Origin: a bacterium
GTDB lineage: Bacteria > Cyanobacteriota > Vampirovibrionia > Gastranaerophilales > Gastranaerophilaceae
Reading direction: 5' to 3'
DNA length: 64,000 bases
NCBI GenBank assembly: GCA_014803505.1
Contig: JAAVBM010000016.1
Span: forward strand, 1 to 64,000
Positions 26,153-34,236 of this stretch are shown in pieces. Positions within the stretch are counted from its first letter, which is position 1, and every line of letters starts with the position of its first letter. Under the pieces are notes generated by a model. It was not told the origin of the DNA. It did not search any database and was given only the letters and a program-made list of their open reading frames with translations. Made by a program: the position numbers and the translations under genes.

Positions 26153-26544
26153 CATAAACTATGTTAGGGGTAAATATCTAATCGATATTTAATAAAAGGG
26201 GGTTCAGAAGCTGAACCCAAATAATTAGTCATTCCGGACTTGATCCGGAATCTATCAATGTCAATGAAACTGATAGATGCTGAATCAAGTTCAGCATGAC
26301 AGTTAATGAAATATTCTTTTTAAAACTAGCTTTTGTTCCTTCATTTCTTTCTCTACTTGGTTGTTCGCACTAAACGGGACTACAGTCAAAAGCTCAACGC
26401 TTTCGCCTTGCGCCCTCTGCTCACAATCCGCTTTATTGCGAGTAAAAGAGAAAAAGAAAAATGCAGACCAAATGATACGAGTTATCAGAAACTACGTTTC
26501 CTAACCTTCCTTTGATTTGCTGGTGCAAATAACATAGTTTATGT
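26152..26544. mobile_element. MITE-like non-coding element, copy 2
   Basis: This 393-bp block runs from ACATAAACTATGTTA to TAACATAGTTTATGT and is inverted relative to copy 1 at 503-745. Shared parts include GGGGTAAATATCTAATCG (one base different), the 73-bp double palindrome and ACGTTTCC...AACCTTCCTTTGAT. It is ~150 bp longer, with an unrelated insert. That insert holds only a spurious 60-codon frame at 26333-26515. A separate 8-bp hairpin GGGTTCAG-AAG-CTGAACCC lies near the left end. It fills most of the 492-bp gap between rsmD and tpiA. Confidence 0.65.
26228..26300. repeat. 73-bp double-palindrome repeat (inside MITE copy 2)
   Basis: The hairpins TTCCGGACTTGATCCGGAA and GCTGAATCAAGTTCAGC are bounded by GTCAT and ATGAC. 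It is the reverse complement of 578-650 apart from the central linker. Confidence 0.75.
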
Positions 26545-26549
26545 ATGCA

Positions 26550-26583
26550 GCAAAAAGGCAGAGTGTACACTCCGCCTTTTTGC
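26550..26583. terminator. Strong terminator downstream of tpiA
   Basis: GCAAAAAGGC-GAGTGTACACTC-GCCTTTTTGC forms a nearly continuous 34-nt hairpin with one unpaired A/C step. It lies immediately outside the MITE terminus and 25 nt after the tpiA stop. Confidence 0.85.
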
Positions 26584-26607
26584 ATAAAATCTTAATTCTT
26601 TATAGAA

Positions 26608-27402
26608 TTATACAGCTACTTTCATTGTTTTTTCGATGATTTCATTGAAGCTGTCAGCTTTTAATGAAGCTCCACCAATTAAAGCACCATCAATGTCAGA
26701 TTTAGCCATTTGTTCTTCAATTGTAGAAGGTTTTACAGAACCACCGTATAAAATTCTGATAGAATCAGCAGCTTGCGAACCAGCAACTTCAGAAACAACG
26801 CCACGAATCATTTTGATAACTCTGTTAGCTTCTTCAGCATCACAAGATTTACCAGTACCAATAGCCCAAATTGGTTCATATGCAATAACTGATTTAGCAA
26901 CGTCTTCTGAAGAAATACCTTCTAATGCAGCTCTGATTTGTGAAGCAATATGAGAATCAGTAACACCAGCTTCTCTTTGTTCTAAAGTTTCACCACAACA
27001 AATAATTGGAATCAAACCGCCAGCTAAAATAGCTTTTGCTTTTTTGTTAATCATTTCATCTGTTTCTGAGAAATATTGTCTTCTTTCAGAGTGTCCGATA
27101 ATAACAAATGAACATCCTGCATCTTTTAACATTTCAACAGAAATTTCACCAGTATAAGCACCAGAAGTTTCCCAGTGGCAATTTTGACCGGCAACATAAA
27201 GTTTGCTGCCTTCACATCCGCAATCACAAGGGATTTCAGATACTTGGTTTAATGATGTAAATACAGGTGCAATTACAACTGTAGGTAATTGAGTTGCATT
27301 AAAACCTGAAACAAATGATTTGATTCCTTCATACAAAGCTTTTGCATCGCTTTGAAGAAGATTCATTTTCCAGTTACCTGCGATAATAGGTTTTCTTGAC
27401 AT
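26608..27402 (-). CDS. tpiA: Triosephosphate isomerase
   Basis: This is a 264-aa glycolytic enzyme. I start it at 27402 (MSRKPIIAGNWKMN) because AAGGAGAA lies 8 nt upstream; the track start is 12 codons further out. Catalytic residues are Lys12 (GNWKMN), the His in IIGHSERR, and the Glu in AYEPIWAIGTG. The phosphate loop is LYGGSV. A small Cys-containing insertion (IPCDCGCEGSK, ~residue 60) is unusual for the family. It stands alone, convergent toward the element and with its own terminator. Confidence 0.96.
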   Translation of the reverse strand: MSRKPIIAGNWKMNLLQSDAKALYEGIKSFVSGFNATQLPTVVIAPVFTSLNQVSEIPCDCGCEGSKLYVAGQNCHWETSGAYTGEISVEMLKDAGCSFVIIGHSERRQYFSETDEMINKKAKAILAGGLIPIICCGETLEQREAGVTDSHIASQIRAALEGISSEDVAKSVIAYEPIWAIGTGKSCDAEEANRVIKMIRGVVSEVAGSQAADSIRILYGGSVKPSTIEEQMAKSDIDGALIGGASLKADSFNEIIEKTMKVAV

Positions 27403-27481
27403 AATAAATTCTCCTTTAAAAAATACCACTTTATACAAGTGGTATTTTATATTAAAAAAAACTTTTATTCAACAGAACAGA

Positions 27482-28153
27482 TTAATATTCCATTTTCCAA
27501 CCAGCTTCGATAATAGCATTAAGACATCCGGTTGGACGACCATAAATATTGCCGGAAGAAACTGTCATAGGACAATTATTTCTAACAACGCCACTAAATC
27601 TATCAGCAAGAGTACCATCAGCCTGAATATCAACACTAAAAACATCTCTTCCAAACATATTTGGAGAAGCCGGACCATTTACATCCATGAAAACACTTGT
27701 TATCTTATTAGTTGAATTATAAGTACCACAAATTGTCGCACCATTAGTAGTTTGAATACAATAACCCATACCTGATGTCGGTTCAATAGAATTTCTAGAT
27801 TCTATATCAGAATAAGTTGCAGGAAGACAGCGGTTTGTTCCAGTTTGACAATTTCTTTTAACAGGTTTCATATAAGTATTAAGAAGATATGCAACACCTG
27901 CAGTACAATCTCCGGTATTAGCATTAGTACAAGAATTATTTGCAGAAGCTTTTGATTCAAGATAACTATCAACATGCTCCTCATTCATAATAGCTTGAAC
28001 TGCATCAGAAACCTGAGCATAAACTTTTTGAAGTTGTGCAGTGTATAATCTGTTTTTATAATTTTTCATTACACCAGGGATTGTCAAAACCGCAACAATA
28101 CCCAAAATGCCTAATGTAATCAATACTTCTGATAAAGTAAAACCCTTTTTCAT
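27482..28153 (-). CDS. Type IV pilin-like/pseudopilin protein
   Basis: This 223-aa protein has a class III signal peptide (MKKG then FTLSEVLITLGILGIV, cleavage after Gly4, conserved Glu5 of the mature chain). A helical stem (NYKNRLYTAQLQKVYAQVSDAV) is followed by a Cys-rich globular domain. The domain has NMFGRDVFSVDI and ends GCLNAIIEAGWKMEY. The same end pattern (GCLxxII...WxMxY) and GRDxF motif occur in the neighbour upstream, so the pair are paralogues. Such proteins are assembled or exported by type IV pilus/type II secretion machinery, none of which is in the window. Confidence 0.87.
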   Translation of the reverse strand: MKKGFTLSEVLITLGILGIVAVLTIPGVMKNYKNRLYTAQLQKVYAQVSDAVQAIMNEEHVDSYLESKASANNSCTNANTGDCTAGVAYLLNTYMKPVKRNCQTGTNRCLPATYSDIESRNSIEPTSGMGYCIQTTNGATICGTYNSTNKITSVFMDVNGPASPNMFGRDVFSVDIQADGTLADRFSGVVRNNCPMTVSSGNIYGRPTGCLNAIIEAGWKMEY

Positions 28154-28174
28154 ATATATCCTTTCATTTATAAT

Positions 28175-28801
28175 TTAATAATTCATAGTCCAGTTATCTC
28201 TAATAATTCTTTCCAAACATCCATAACCATATTGCGAATTACTATTAGCATTGCAATCATTAGGATCATATATTTCACCGGCAGAATTATGTACATCACC
28301 AAGTTTATTGGTATTTATATCAAGAGCAATTGTAAAAAAGTCTCTACCCATAATATTAGGAGCATCAGTAGAATTTATATCAACACGAAAAACACAACGT
28401 TCTGACCATTGACAATAAAAATATATAGCTTCGCCACCCTGCAGTTTCAAACCACTTCCTATAAAATTGGAAGGCGTTGTTGCATCACTACCACTCAATA
28501 GTCGGTAATTATTAGCAAAAGGATTAGTATTACTACTACTTGGAGCTTTTTTAAAATATTTTTCAAGAAATTCAGTTTCCTTGCCTCGTTGAGAATATGG
28601 TGTTTGCGCAAAATATGAAACATTATTATCAACACATGCCTGATTAACAGCAGTTTCAACCATTTCATACATTTTTTTCAATCTTGCAGTATAAAGTTTA
28701 CTATGATAATCCTTCATAAAAGACGGTAATACCAAAGATGCAATAATACCGATAATTGCCATTGTAACCAATAATTCACCAATAGTAAGGGCTTTTTTCA
28801 T
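28175..28801 (-). CDS. Type IV pilin-like/pseudopilin protein, paralogue
   Basis: This 208-aa paralogue of the next gene has a 21-nt gap to it. The N-terminus reads MKKA then LTIGELLVTMAIIGII: Ala replaces the usual Gly before the cleavage site and Leu the usual Phe after it, while Glu5 is kept. Processing by prepilin peptidase may therefore be less efficient. The globular part has NIMGRDFFTIALDI and the end GCLERIIRDNWTMNY. It is first in a two-gene operon with a good promoter (TTGAAA-N17-TATAAT). Confidence 0.85.
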   Translation of the reverse strand: MKKALTIGELLVTMAIIGIIASLVLPSFMKDYHSKLYTARLKKMYEMVETAVNQACVDNNVSYFAQTPYSQRGKETEFLEKYFKKAPSSSNTNPFANNYRLLSGSDATTPSNFIGSGLKLQGGEAIYFYCQWSERCVFRVDINSTDAPNIMGRDFFTIALDINTNKLGDVHNSAGEIYDPNDCNANSNSQYGYGCLERIIRDNWTMNY

Positions 28802-28842
28802 ACTCTTTTTAAATCCTGTTTAAATAATAAATATATAAATAA

Positions 28843-28871
28843 ATTATACTACTTTTTCGCAATCATTTCAA
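28843..28871 (-). promoter_or_regulatory. Promoter of the pilin-like operon
   Basis: The minus-strand TTGAAA (28866-28871), a 17-nt spacer and TATAAT (28843-28848) predict a leader of about 35 nt before the ATG at 28801. Confidence 0.65.
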
Positions 28872-28956
28872 GTGGTTAACAGATAATATTGGCATATGCC
28901 GAGCAACATACCACAAAATACACTGACCCAAATTATTAAAAAATAATAAATTTCGC

Positions 28957-28984
28957 TTGTTAATTTGCTTTCATGCCTTATAAT
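28957..28984 (+). promoter_or_regulatory. Promoter of grpE-dnaJ
   Basis: TTGTTA (28957-28962), a 16-nt spacer and TATAAT (28979-28984) precede grpE. A second TATAAT at 28992-28997 has no matching -35. No CIRCE element (TTAGCACTC-N9-GAGTGCTAA) is present, so HrcA control is not indicated. Confidence 0.55.
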
Positions 28985-29017
28985 GTAGGTATATAATGTT
29001 GAGAAGGGAAATAAATA

Positions 29018-29581
29018 ATGACTGAAAATAATTCTAATCCGTTTAAAAACGATGACGTGATTAAAGACGAAACTAACGAAAATTCTAAAGAAAATGAAAC
29101 TGTTGTTGAGGAAACAAAAGAAGAAACAACCGAAAACAATAAGCTTCAAGAAGAATATGACAAATTAAATCAACAATATGTTCGTCTTGCTGCAGACTTT
29201 GATAATTACAGAAAACGTCAAGAACAAGAACGCGAAAATCTGATTAAATTCGGAACAGAATCAGCTTTAAAAAAAATGATTGAAGTTCTTGATAACTTTG
29301 AACGCGGTCAAAAAGCCCTTGAAGGTGTAGAAGATTGCGAAAAAGTTAAAGAAAGTTTCAACCTTGTACACAAACAAGTTTGGGATTCTTTGGCTAAATT
29401 AGGATTAGAAGAAATAAAAGCGGTTGGAGAAGAATTCGATCCGAATTTCCACGAAGCAGTAATGCAAACTCCGACAAGCGAACACCCTGAACATACCGTA
29501 ATAGCAGAATTACAAAAAGGTTATAAAATGGGTGACAAAATATTAAGACCAACCCTTGTTAATGTTGCGACAGCAGAATAA
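29018..29581 (+). CDS. grpE: Nucleotide exchange factor GrpE
   Basis: This 187-aa co-chaperone releases ADP from DnaK. An acidic disordered N-terminus (~45 residues) is followed by the long dimerising coiled coil (LQEEYDKLNQQYVRLAADFD). The family core is DNYRKRQEQERENLIKFG. The beta-wing domain has FDPNFHEAVMQ and ends GYKMGDKILRPTLVNVA. GAGAAGGG is the ribosome-binding site. dnaJ follows after 39 nt; dnaK, often between them, is not here. Confidence 0.96.
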   Translation: MTENNSNPFKNDDVIKDETNENSKENETVVEETKEETTENNKLQEEYDKLNQQYVRLAADFDNYRKRQEQERENLIKFGTESALKKMIEVLDNFERGQKALEGVEDCEKVKESFNLVHKQVWDSLAKLGLEEIKAVGEEFDPNFHEAVMQTPTSEHPEHTVIAELQKGYKMGDKILRPTLVNVATAE

Positions 29582-29620
29582 TAACAAATTTGAGGATTTA
29601 AAAGGAAGTATAAAAATAAG

Positions 29621-30745
29621 ATGACAGATTTTTACGAAATATTAGGAGTATCAAAAGATGCTTCAAAAGATGAAATAAAATCAGCTTTCCGCAAGAAAGC
29701 TCGTGAATTACACCCTGACGTAAATAAAGCCCCTGATGCAGAAGAAAAATTCAAAGAACTTGGTAAAGCATACGAAACTTTATCTGACGACGGCAAAAGA
29801 GCAACTTATGACAGATATGGCGAAGACGGATTGAAAAATGCCGGATTTGATACAAACGGACCATTTGCAGGTGGTTTTGGAGATTTGAATGACATATTCG
29901 AATCATTCTTTGGCGGTTTCGGTGGATTCGGATTTGGCGGCGGAGTTGATCCAAACGCTCCTCAACGTGGAGATGATTTGAGATACGATATCAAATTGAA
30001 ATTCGAAGACGCAGCTTTTGGAATTAACAAAGAAATAAAATTCGATCATCTTGAAACCTGTCCTGATTGTAACGGAACAGGAGCAGAAAAAGGTACTCAA
30101 AAGAAAACTTGTCCTCAATGCGGAGGTTCTGGTCAAGTAAAAACAGTTACAAGAACTCCTTTGGGTAACTTTGCTCAAATTACATCATGCCCGCACTGTC
30201 ATGGTTCAGGTCAGGTAATTGACAAACCATGTAAAACTTGCCAAGGACATGGACAAGTTAACAGTGAAAAGAAAATTGAAATAAAAATTCCGGCAGGTGT
30301 TGATAACCTTTCAAAAATAAGAGTTTCAGGAGAAGGTGATTGTGGTATAAATGGCGGTCCTAACGGAGATTTATTTGTTGTAGTTCACGTCGAAGCTTCT
30401 GATTATTACAAACGTGAAGGAATTAATGTTTTCACAGAACTTGAAATATCTCCGGCTCAAGCAGTTATTGGAGATGTTGTAAATATTAAAACCCTTGACG
30501 GCGAAAAAGAAATTCAGATTCCGGCAGGTGCTCAGCACGGAAACCTTGTTAAAATTAAAGGCGCAGGAATTCCTATTATTTCAAGACCTTCACAAAGAGG
30601 AGATCATGTTGTAATATTAAAAGTGAAAGTTCCTACAAAATTAAGTGAGGAAGAAAAAGCTTTATATCAAAAATTGTATGAAATACAAACGGGGAAAAAA
30701 CCTCAACAATCAATTATGTCAAAAGTTAAGGGAGTTTTTAAATAA
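29621..30745 (+). CDS. dnaJ: Chaperone protein DnaJ
   Basis: This 374-aa class A J-protein stimulates DnaK ATPase. The J domain has the HPD triad at residues 31-33. A Gly/Phe region ([12 protein letters not shown]) follows. Four zinc-binding CxxCxGxG repeats are present: [24 protein letters not shown] and CKTCQGHG. The C-terminal substrate domains end with a short basic tail. It is the second gene after grpE with AAGGAAG upstream. The exported propeller gene follows by 1 nt, probably in the same transcript. Confidence 0.97.
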   Translation: MTDFYEILGVSKDASKDEIKSAFRKKARELHPDVNKAPDAEEKFKELGKAYETLSDDGKRATYDRYGEDGLKNAGFDTNGPFAGGFGDLNDIFESFFGGFGGFGFGGGVDPNAPQRGDDLRYDIKLKFEDAAFGINKEIKFDHLETCPDCNGTGAEKGTQKKTCPQCGGSGQVKTVTRTPLGNFAQITSCPHCHGSGQVIDKPCKTCQGHGQVNSEKKIEIKIPAGVDNLSKIRVSGEGDCGINGGPNGDLFVVVHVEASDYYKREGINVFTELEISPAQAVIGDVVNIKTLDGEKEIQIPAGAQHGNLVKIKGAGIPIISRPSQRGDHVVILKVKVPTKLSEEEKALYQKLYEIQTGKKPQQSIMSKVKGVFK

Positions 30746-30746
30746 T

Positions 30747-32162
30747 ATGCGTAAATTATTGTTAGCTTTGATTTTATGTTTTACTGCTTCAGGAATCGCT
30801 TTTGCAGAACAAGTTCCGCAAAATGTTCAAGATTTTGTAAATCAAACATTTCCGGAAACAAATTTCCGATTCGACGGAGTAATTGTTTTACCTGATAATA
30901 CAATGTATCTGCCGATTATTCCTGCAAAAACAGAAAATGTTGAAGAAGTTGGTATTAAATCAACTTATCCCATAAATGAAACTTTAAAACAAAAACCTGA
31001 TATGGTTATTCTTAACAATAATTACTCCCTATTAAAAGTTATAAATACTAATGGCAAAAAAACAGTTATAAATCTTTTAAATCCGCCTGACGAAATTCAA
31101 TCAGGACTTTTACCACAAGATATATTACTTCCAAAAGGTTTAGTAATTCCTGAAACATTAAAAGGTATTATCGGAAATATTGATATCACTGTTACACAAG
31201 ATACAGGATTGAAAATTAACAACAATCGTAATACTGAAAATACAGCTGTTGAACCGGTAGAAGAATTAAATAATAAAACATTCTATATTGCACCCGGAAT
31301 CAATAAAAATATTCAAATAATCCATTCAGATACAAGAATTGCAGAATATGCTCTTGCTCAAGAAAATATTATTAATGATTTAAAATCTTATAATGGCGAA
31401 TTTTTATTAGCTACTTACTTTGATTCTAAAACAATGAATATTATTTCACTAATGGATGAAAAAGTAATTAAAGAAATACATTTTGAAACTTGTCCTGAAC
31501 AAATTTTAATCGATAACAATAATAAACTTGCATATATCTCTTCAGGTTCAAGTTCAAGTATTTACGTATTTAGTCTTGAAACAATGACTCTAAAAAGACA
31601 ACTTAAAATTAACGGATTATGTGAAAAACTTACTCTTTCTGAAGACGGAACAAAAATATTCTACGTAGACAGAAATAAAAACGATATTTGGGCTATAGAG
31701 CTAGATAATAATTATTATCTAAAAAATATCGGAAGCTTTCCAAATATTTCAAAAATTGCTTATGTGAACGGAAAAATCTACATCATAAGCAGAACCCAAA
31801 ACAGACTTGCTATTGTTGATTATGAAACAATGGAATTATTGTCAGAATTAGAAGTTTGCGAAAAACCAGTTGACTTATATGCACGTAATAATGAATTATT
31901 TATCCTTGGCGCAGCAGAAAATCTTGTTGAAGTTCTTAACACAGAAGAAGATGTTATTACTGACAAACTTTTCTTAAATACAAATGCATTCGCAACAACA
32001 ATTACACCAATTGAAAACAGCGAAATGATTATGATTACAAATGCTCGTTCAGGATTGTATTCAGTAATCAATACTTCAACAAAAGAAATTGTTAAAACAA
32101 GTCCGCTTGATGTACCTGTTCGCTCAATTGTAGTTACTGATAAGGTTAAAACAATAAAATGA
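30747..32162 (+). CDS. Exported beta-propeller (YVTN/YncE-like) protein
   Basis: The mature-looking start is the ATG at 30747 (471 aa); the track start lies inside dnaJ. The N-terminus MRKLLLALILCFTASGIAFA is a clear signal peptide, likely cut before EQVPQ. The C-terminal ~270 residues show repeated four-strand blades (NKLAYISSGSSSSIYVFSLE, TQNRLAIVDYETMELLSELE, SGLYSVINTSTKEIV) like WD40/YVTN propellers. No catalytic residue is evident. It probably acts as a periplasmic or surface binding protein. It overlaps the next gene by 4 nt. Confidence 0.8.
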   Translation: MRKLLLALILCFTASGIAFAEQVPQNVQDFVNQTFPETNFRFDGVIVLPDNTMYLPIIPAKTENVEEVGIKSTYPINETLKQKPDMVILNNNYSLLKVINTNGKKTVINLLNPPDEIQSGLLPQDILLPKGLVIPETLKGIIGNIDITVTQDTGLKINNNRNTENTAVEPVEELNNKTFYIAPGINKNIQIIHSDTRIAEYALAQENIINDLKSYNGEFLLATYFDSKTMNIISLMDEKVIKEIHFETCPEQILIDNNNKLAYISSGSSSSIYVFSLETMTLKRQLKINGLCEKLTLSEDGTKIFYVDRNKNDIWAIELDNNYYLKNIGSFPNISKIAYVNGKIYIISRTQNRLAIVDYETMELLSELEVCEKPVDLYARNNELFILGAAENLVEVLNTEEDVITDKLFLNTNAFATTITPIENSEMIMITNARSGLYSVINTSTKEIVKTSPLDVPVRSIVVTDKVKTIK

Positions 32163-32731
32163 TTATAGAAACATTTGACAATACAACACAAGAAATACTA
32201 AAAGAACTTGAAAAAACTCAAAAAGAATTTTGGAATATCTCAAGAGTTACAGCGGAATTCTTATATAATATGATTGTTGACTCTAAAGCAAAAAGCGTAA
32301 TTGAAGTCGGCACATCAAACGGATATTCAGGAATTTGGCTCGGCAAAGCTTTGAAAAAAACAGGCGGTAAATTAACTACTATTGAATTCTATGATAAAAG
32401 AATTGCCATAGCTAAAGAAAATTTTGAAAAATGCGGCGTAGCTGATGTTATTGAAATAAGACAAGGGGACGGCGCGACTGTTTTAGAATACTTACCGGAA
32501 GATTTTAAGATTGATTTTGCATTTATTGATGCTAACAAAGCTCAATATATCAAATTTTTTCATTTAATTGAACCACATCTAAATGTTGGCGGATATATTG
32601 CTTGTGACAATGTAATATCTCATGCTTCAAAAGTACAAGATTTCCTTGAAGACATAAATGCAAATCCTAATTATGAAAATGTAGTTCTGCCACTTCCTGC
32701 AGGCTTATCGCTTGCTAAAAAGTTAAGATAA
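32159..32731 (+). CDS. SAM-dependent O-methyltransferase-like protein
   Basis: This 190-aa class I methyltransferase has motif I VIEVGTSNGYSGIWLG (~residue 45) and the acidic LTTIEFYD. The motif FAFIDANKAQYIKFF followed by GGYIACDNV is typical of the O-methyltransferase family 3 (catechol OMT/TrmR-like). The Asp/Asn residues in that region hold a divalent metal in relatives. The substrate is not known; a small phenol or a tRNA uridine are both possible. It is coupled to the propeller gene by an ATGA overlap. Repeats follow its stop codon. Confidence 0.85.
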   Translation: MIIETFDNTTQEILKELEKTQKEFWNISRVTAEFLYNMIVDSKAKSVIEVGTSNGYSGIWLGKALKKTGGKLTTIEFYDKRIAIAKENFEKCGVADVIEIRQGDGATVLEYLPEDFKIDFAFIDANKAQYIKFFHLIEPHLNVGGYIACDNVISHASKVQDFLEDINANPNYENVVLPLPAGLSLAKKLR

Positions 32732-32735
32732 AATT

Positions 32736-32797
32736 GTCACTCTGAACTGATTTCAGAGTCATACAACCAAAAGATTCCGGATCGAGTCCGTAATGAC
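32736..32797. repeat. 62-bp double-palindrome repeat, unit a
   Basis: The unit runs GTCACTCTGAACTGATTTCAGAG ... ATTCCGGATCGAGTCCG, bounded by GTCAC and ATGAC. It belongs to the same family as the repeats at 578 and 26228, with a shorter linker and several arm mismatches. Confidence 0.65.
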
Positions 32798-32832
32798 GGT
32801 AAATAGAAACTCAGAATGACAGTAAATACATT

Positions 32833-32894
32833 GTCACTCTGAACTGGATTCAGGGTCTACCAAATAAGAGATTCCGAATCAAGCTCGGAATGAC
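32833..32894. repeat. 62-bp double-palindrome repeat, unit b
   Basis: It is a direct repeat of unit a, 97 bp further on. Its hairpins are CTGAACTGGATTCAG and ATTCCGAATCAAGCTCGGAAT. Between the two units lies a third partial arm (CTCAGAATGAC, near 32810). Confidence 0.65.
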
Positions 32895-32920
32895 GGCAAC
32901 AAAGAAAAAGGAGAAATAAA

Positions 32921-33235
32921 ATGAGTGAAGATTGTATCTTTTGCAAAATTATAAGAGGCGATTTTAATACAGAATTTGTTTATGAAACAGAAAATACTAT
33001 AGTTTTTAACGATATAAATCCAAAAGCTCCAATTCATATGCTTGTATGTCCTAAAAAACATATTGCATCTTTGAATGAATTAGATGACAAAAATTTAATG
33101 TCAGAACTTTTGCAAACAGTGAAAGATGTTACTAAAAAAATAGGATTAAATGCATACAAAACTCAAATTAATACCGGAAAAGAAGCGGGTCAAGAAGTTT
33201 TCCATCTTCATATACACGTAATGGGTTCAAAATAA
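32921..33235 (+). CDS. HIT-family (HinT-like) protein
   Basis: This 104-aa histidine-triad protein has an N-terminal CIFCKII zinc-type pair, the core KAPIHMLVCPKKHI, and the nucleotide-binding triad VFHLHIHVMG near the C-terminus. Relatives hydrolyse AMP-lysine or other adenosine phosphoramidates. It is close to the usual bacterial length of 110-115 aa. AAGGAGAA precedes the start. A terminator follows. Confidence 0.93.
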   Translation: MSEDCIFCKIIRGDFNTEFVYETENTIVFNDINPKAPIHMLVCPKKHIASLNELDDKNLMSELLQTVKDVTKKIGLNAYKTQINTGKEAGQEVFHLHIHVMGSK

Positions 33236-33270
33236 TTTTCATTGAAAAGAAATATTTATATGATAGCATT

Positions 33271-33302
33271 AAGTTACGCGTTTTTTGCGTAACTTAATTT
33301 TT
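33271..33302 (+). terminator. Intrinsic terminator after the HIT gene
   Basis: A 9-bp stem AAGTTACGC/GCGTAACTT with loop GTTTTTT is followed by AATTTTT. Confidence 0.8.
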
Positions 33303-33327
33303 ACATATAAGAAAGGGAATTATAAGA

Positions 33328-34179
33328 ATGAAAAATGGCATAGAAAACGGTTATTATCACGAAATTACACCCGGCGGTTACGGTATATCTATTAAAGCAG
33401 GTGATGTATTATTCTCAGACAATTCTCCGTTCCAAAAAGTAGAAGTTTTTGAAACAGATTCTAAGTTGGGTAGAGTTTTGACACTTGACGATTTAATGAT
33501 GACAACAGAAGGTGACGAATATCATTACCACGAAATGATTGCACATATTCCAATGATGCAACACCCTTGCCCAAAATCAGTCCTTGTAATCGGTGGTGGT
33601 GATGGCGGTACTATTCGCGAAGTTATGAAACATAAAACAGTTGAAAGAGCTGTTCTTTGTGAAATCGATGGAATGGTTATTGAAGCTTGTAAAAAATATC
33701 TTCCTACAATTTCTTGCGAATTGGATAACCCAAAAGTAGAAATTCTTGTTCAAGATGCTATTGAATATATCAAAGATAAAAAAGATGAGTTTGATATTAT
33801 TTTAATCGATTCAACAGATCCAATGGGACCTGGTGAAGGGTTATTTACTGAAGAGTTCTATACTAATGTGAAAAATTCACTTAAAAAAGGCGGTATTATT
33901 GCAGCTCAATCAGAATCTCCTTTCACTAACAAAGAAGAAATCAAAAAAATGTATAACCTTTTGAAAAAAGTATTCCCAGTAGTTTCAACATACACTTCCA
34001 ATATTCCAACATATCCTGGCGGATATTGGGCTTGGGCATTCTGCTCAGTTGATGTTAAACCTTTAGAATACTACAATGATGAACGCGCAGAAGAAATTAT
34101 TCCTACTTGTAAAATTTACAATAAAGAATACCATAATGCACGTTTCGCTCTTCCAAATTATTTAAAAGAATTATTATAA
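33328..34179 (+). CDS. speE: Spermidine synthase (polyamine aminopropyltransferase)
   Basis: This 283-aa enzyme transfers aminopropyl from decarboxylated SAM to putrescine. The N-terminal beta domain is followed by the Rossmann signature VIGGGDGGTIREVMKH, the acidic CEIDGMVIEACKKYLP and the catalytic DSTDPMGPGEGLF. The PGGYWAWAFCS stretch is also family-typical. The start has GAAAGGGA. It is monocistronic, with a very strong terminator immediately after it. Confidence 0.95.
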   Translation: MKNGIENGYYHEITPGGYGISIKAGDVLFSDNSPFQKVEVFETDSKLGRVLTLDDLMMTTEGDEYHYHEMIAHIPMMQHPCPKSVLVIGGGDGGTIREVMKHKTVERAVLCEIDGMVIEACKKYLPTISCELDNPKVEILVQDAIEYIKDKKDEFDIILIDSTDPMGPGEGLFTEEFYTNVKNSLKKGGIIAAQSESPFTNKEEIKKMYNLLKKVFPVVSTYTSNIPTYPGGYWAWAFCSVDVKPLEYYNDERAEEIIPTCKIYNKEYHNARFALPNYLKELL

Positions 34180-34194
34180 CAAATAATATATTGT

Positions 34195-34232
34195 AAGAAG
34201 CCGGTGAGAGATATATCTCTCACCGGCTTCTT
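34195..34232. terminator. Perfect 38-nt palindromic terminator
   Basis: AAGAAGCCGGTGAGAGATA and its exact reverse complement form an uninterrupted stem. It separates speE (+) from the convergent pseudogene (-) and could stop transcription from both sides. Confidence 0.9.
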
Positions 34233-34236
34233 GTAT

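Noticed and set aside
26333-26515. 60-aa ORF inside the MITE-like element
   Set aside because: No ribosome-binding site, not shared with the other copy, and no transposase-like feature.
30645-30746. Upstream start of the propeller protein given by the ORF track
   Set aside because: It lies within dnaJ and would bury the signal peptide; the ATG at 30747 places the signal peptide at the N-terminus.
32736-32894. Possible CRISPR array from the regular repeats
   Set aside because: Only two to three diverged palindromic units, no uniform spacers, and no cas gene nearby.
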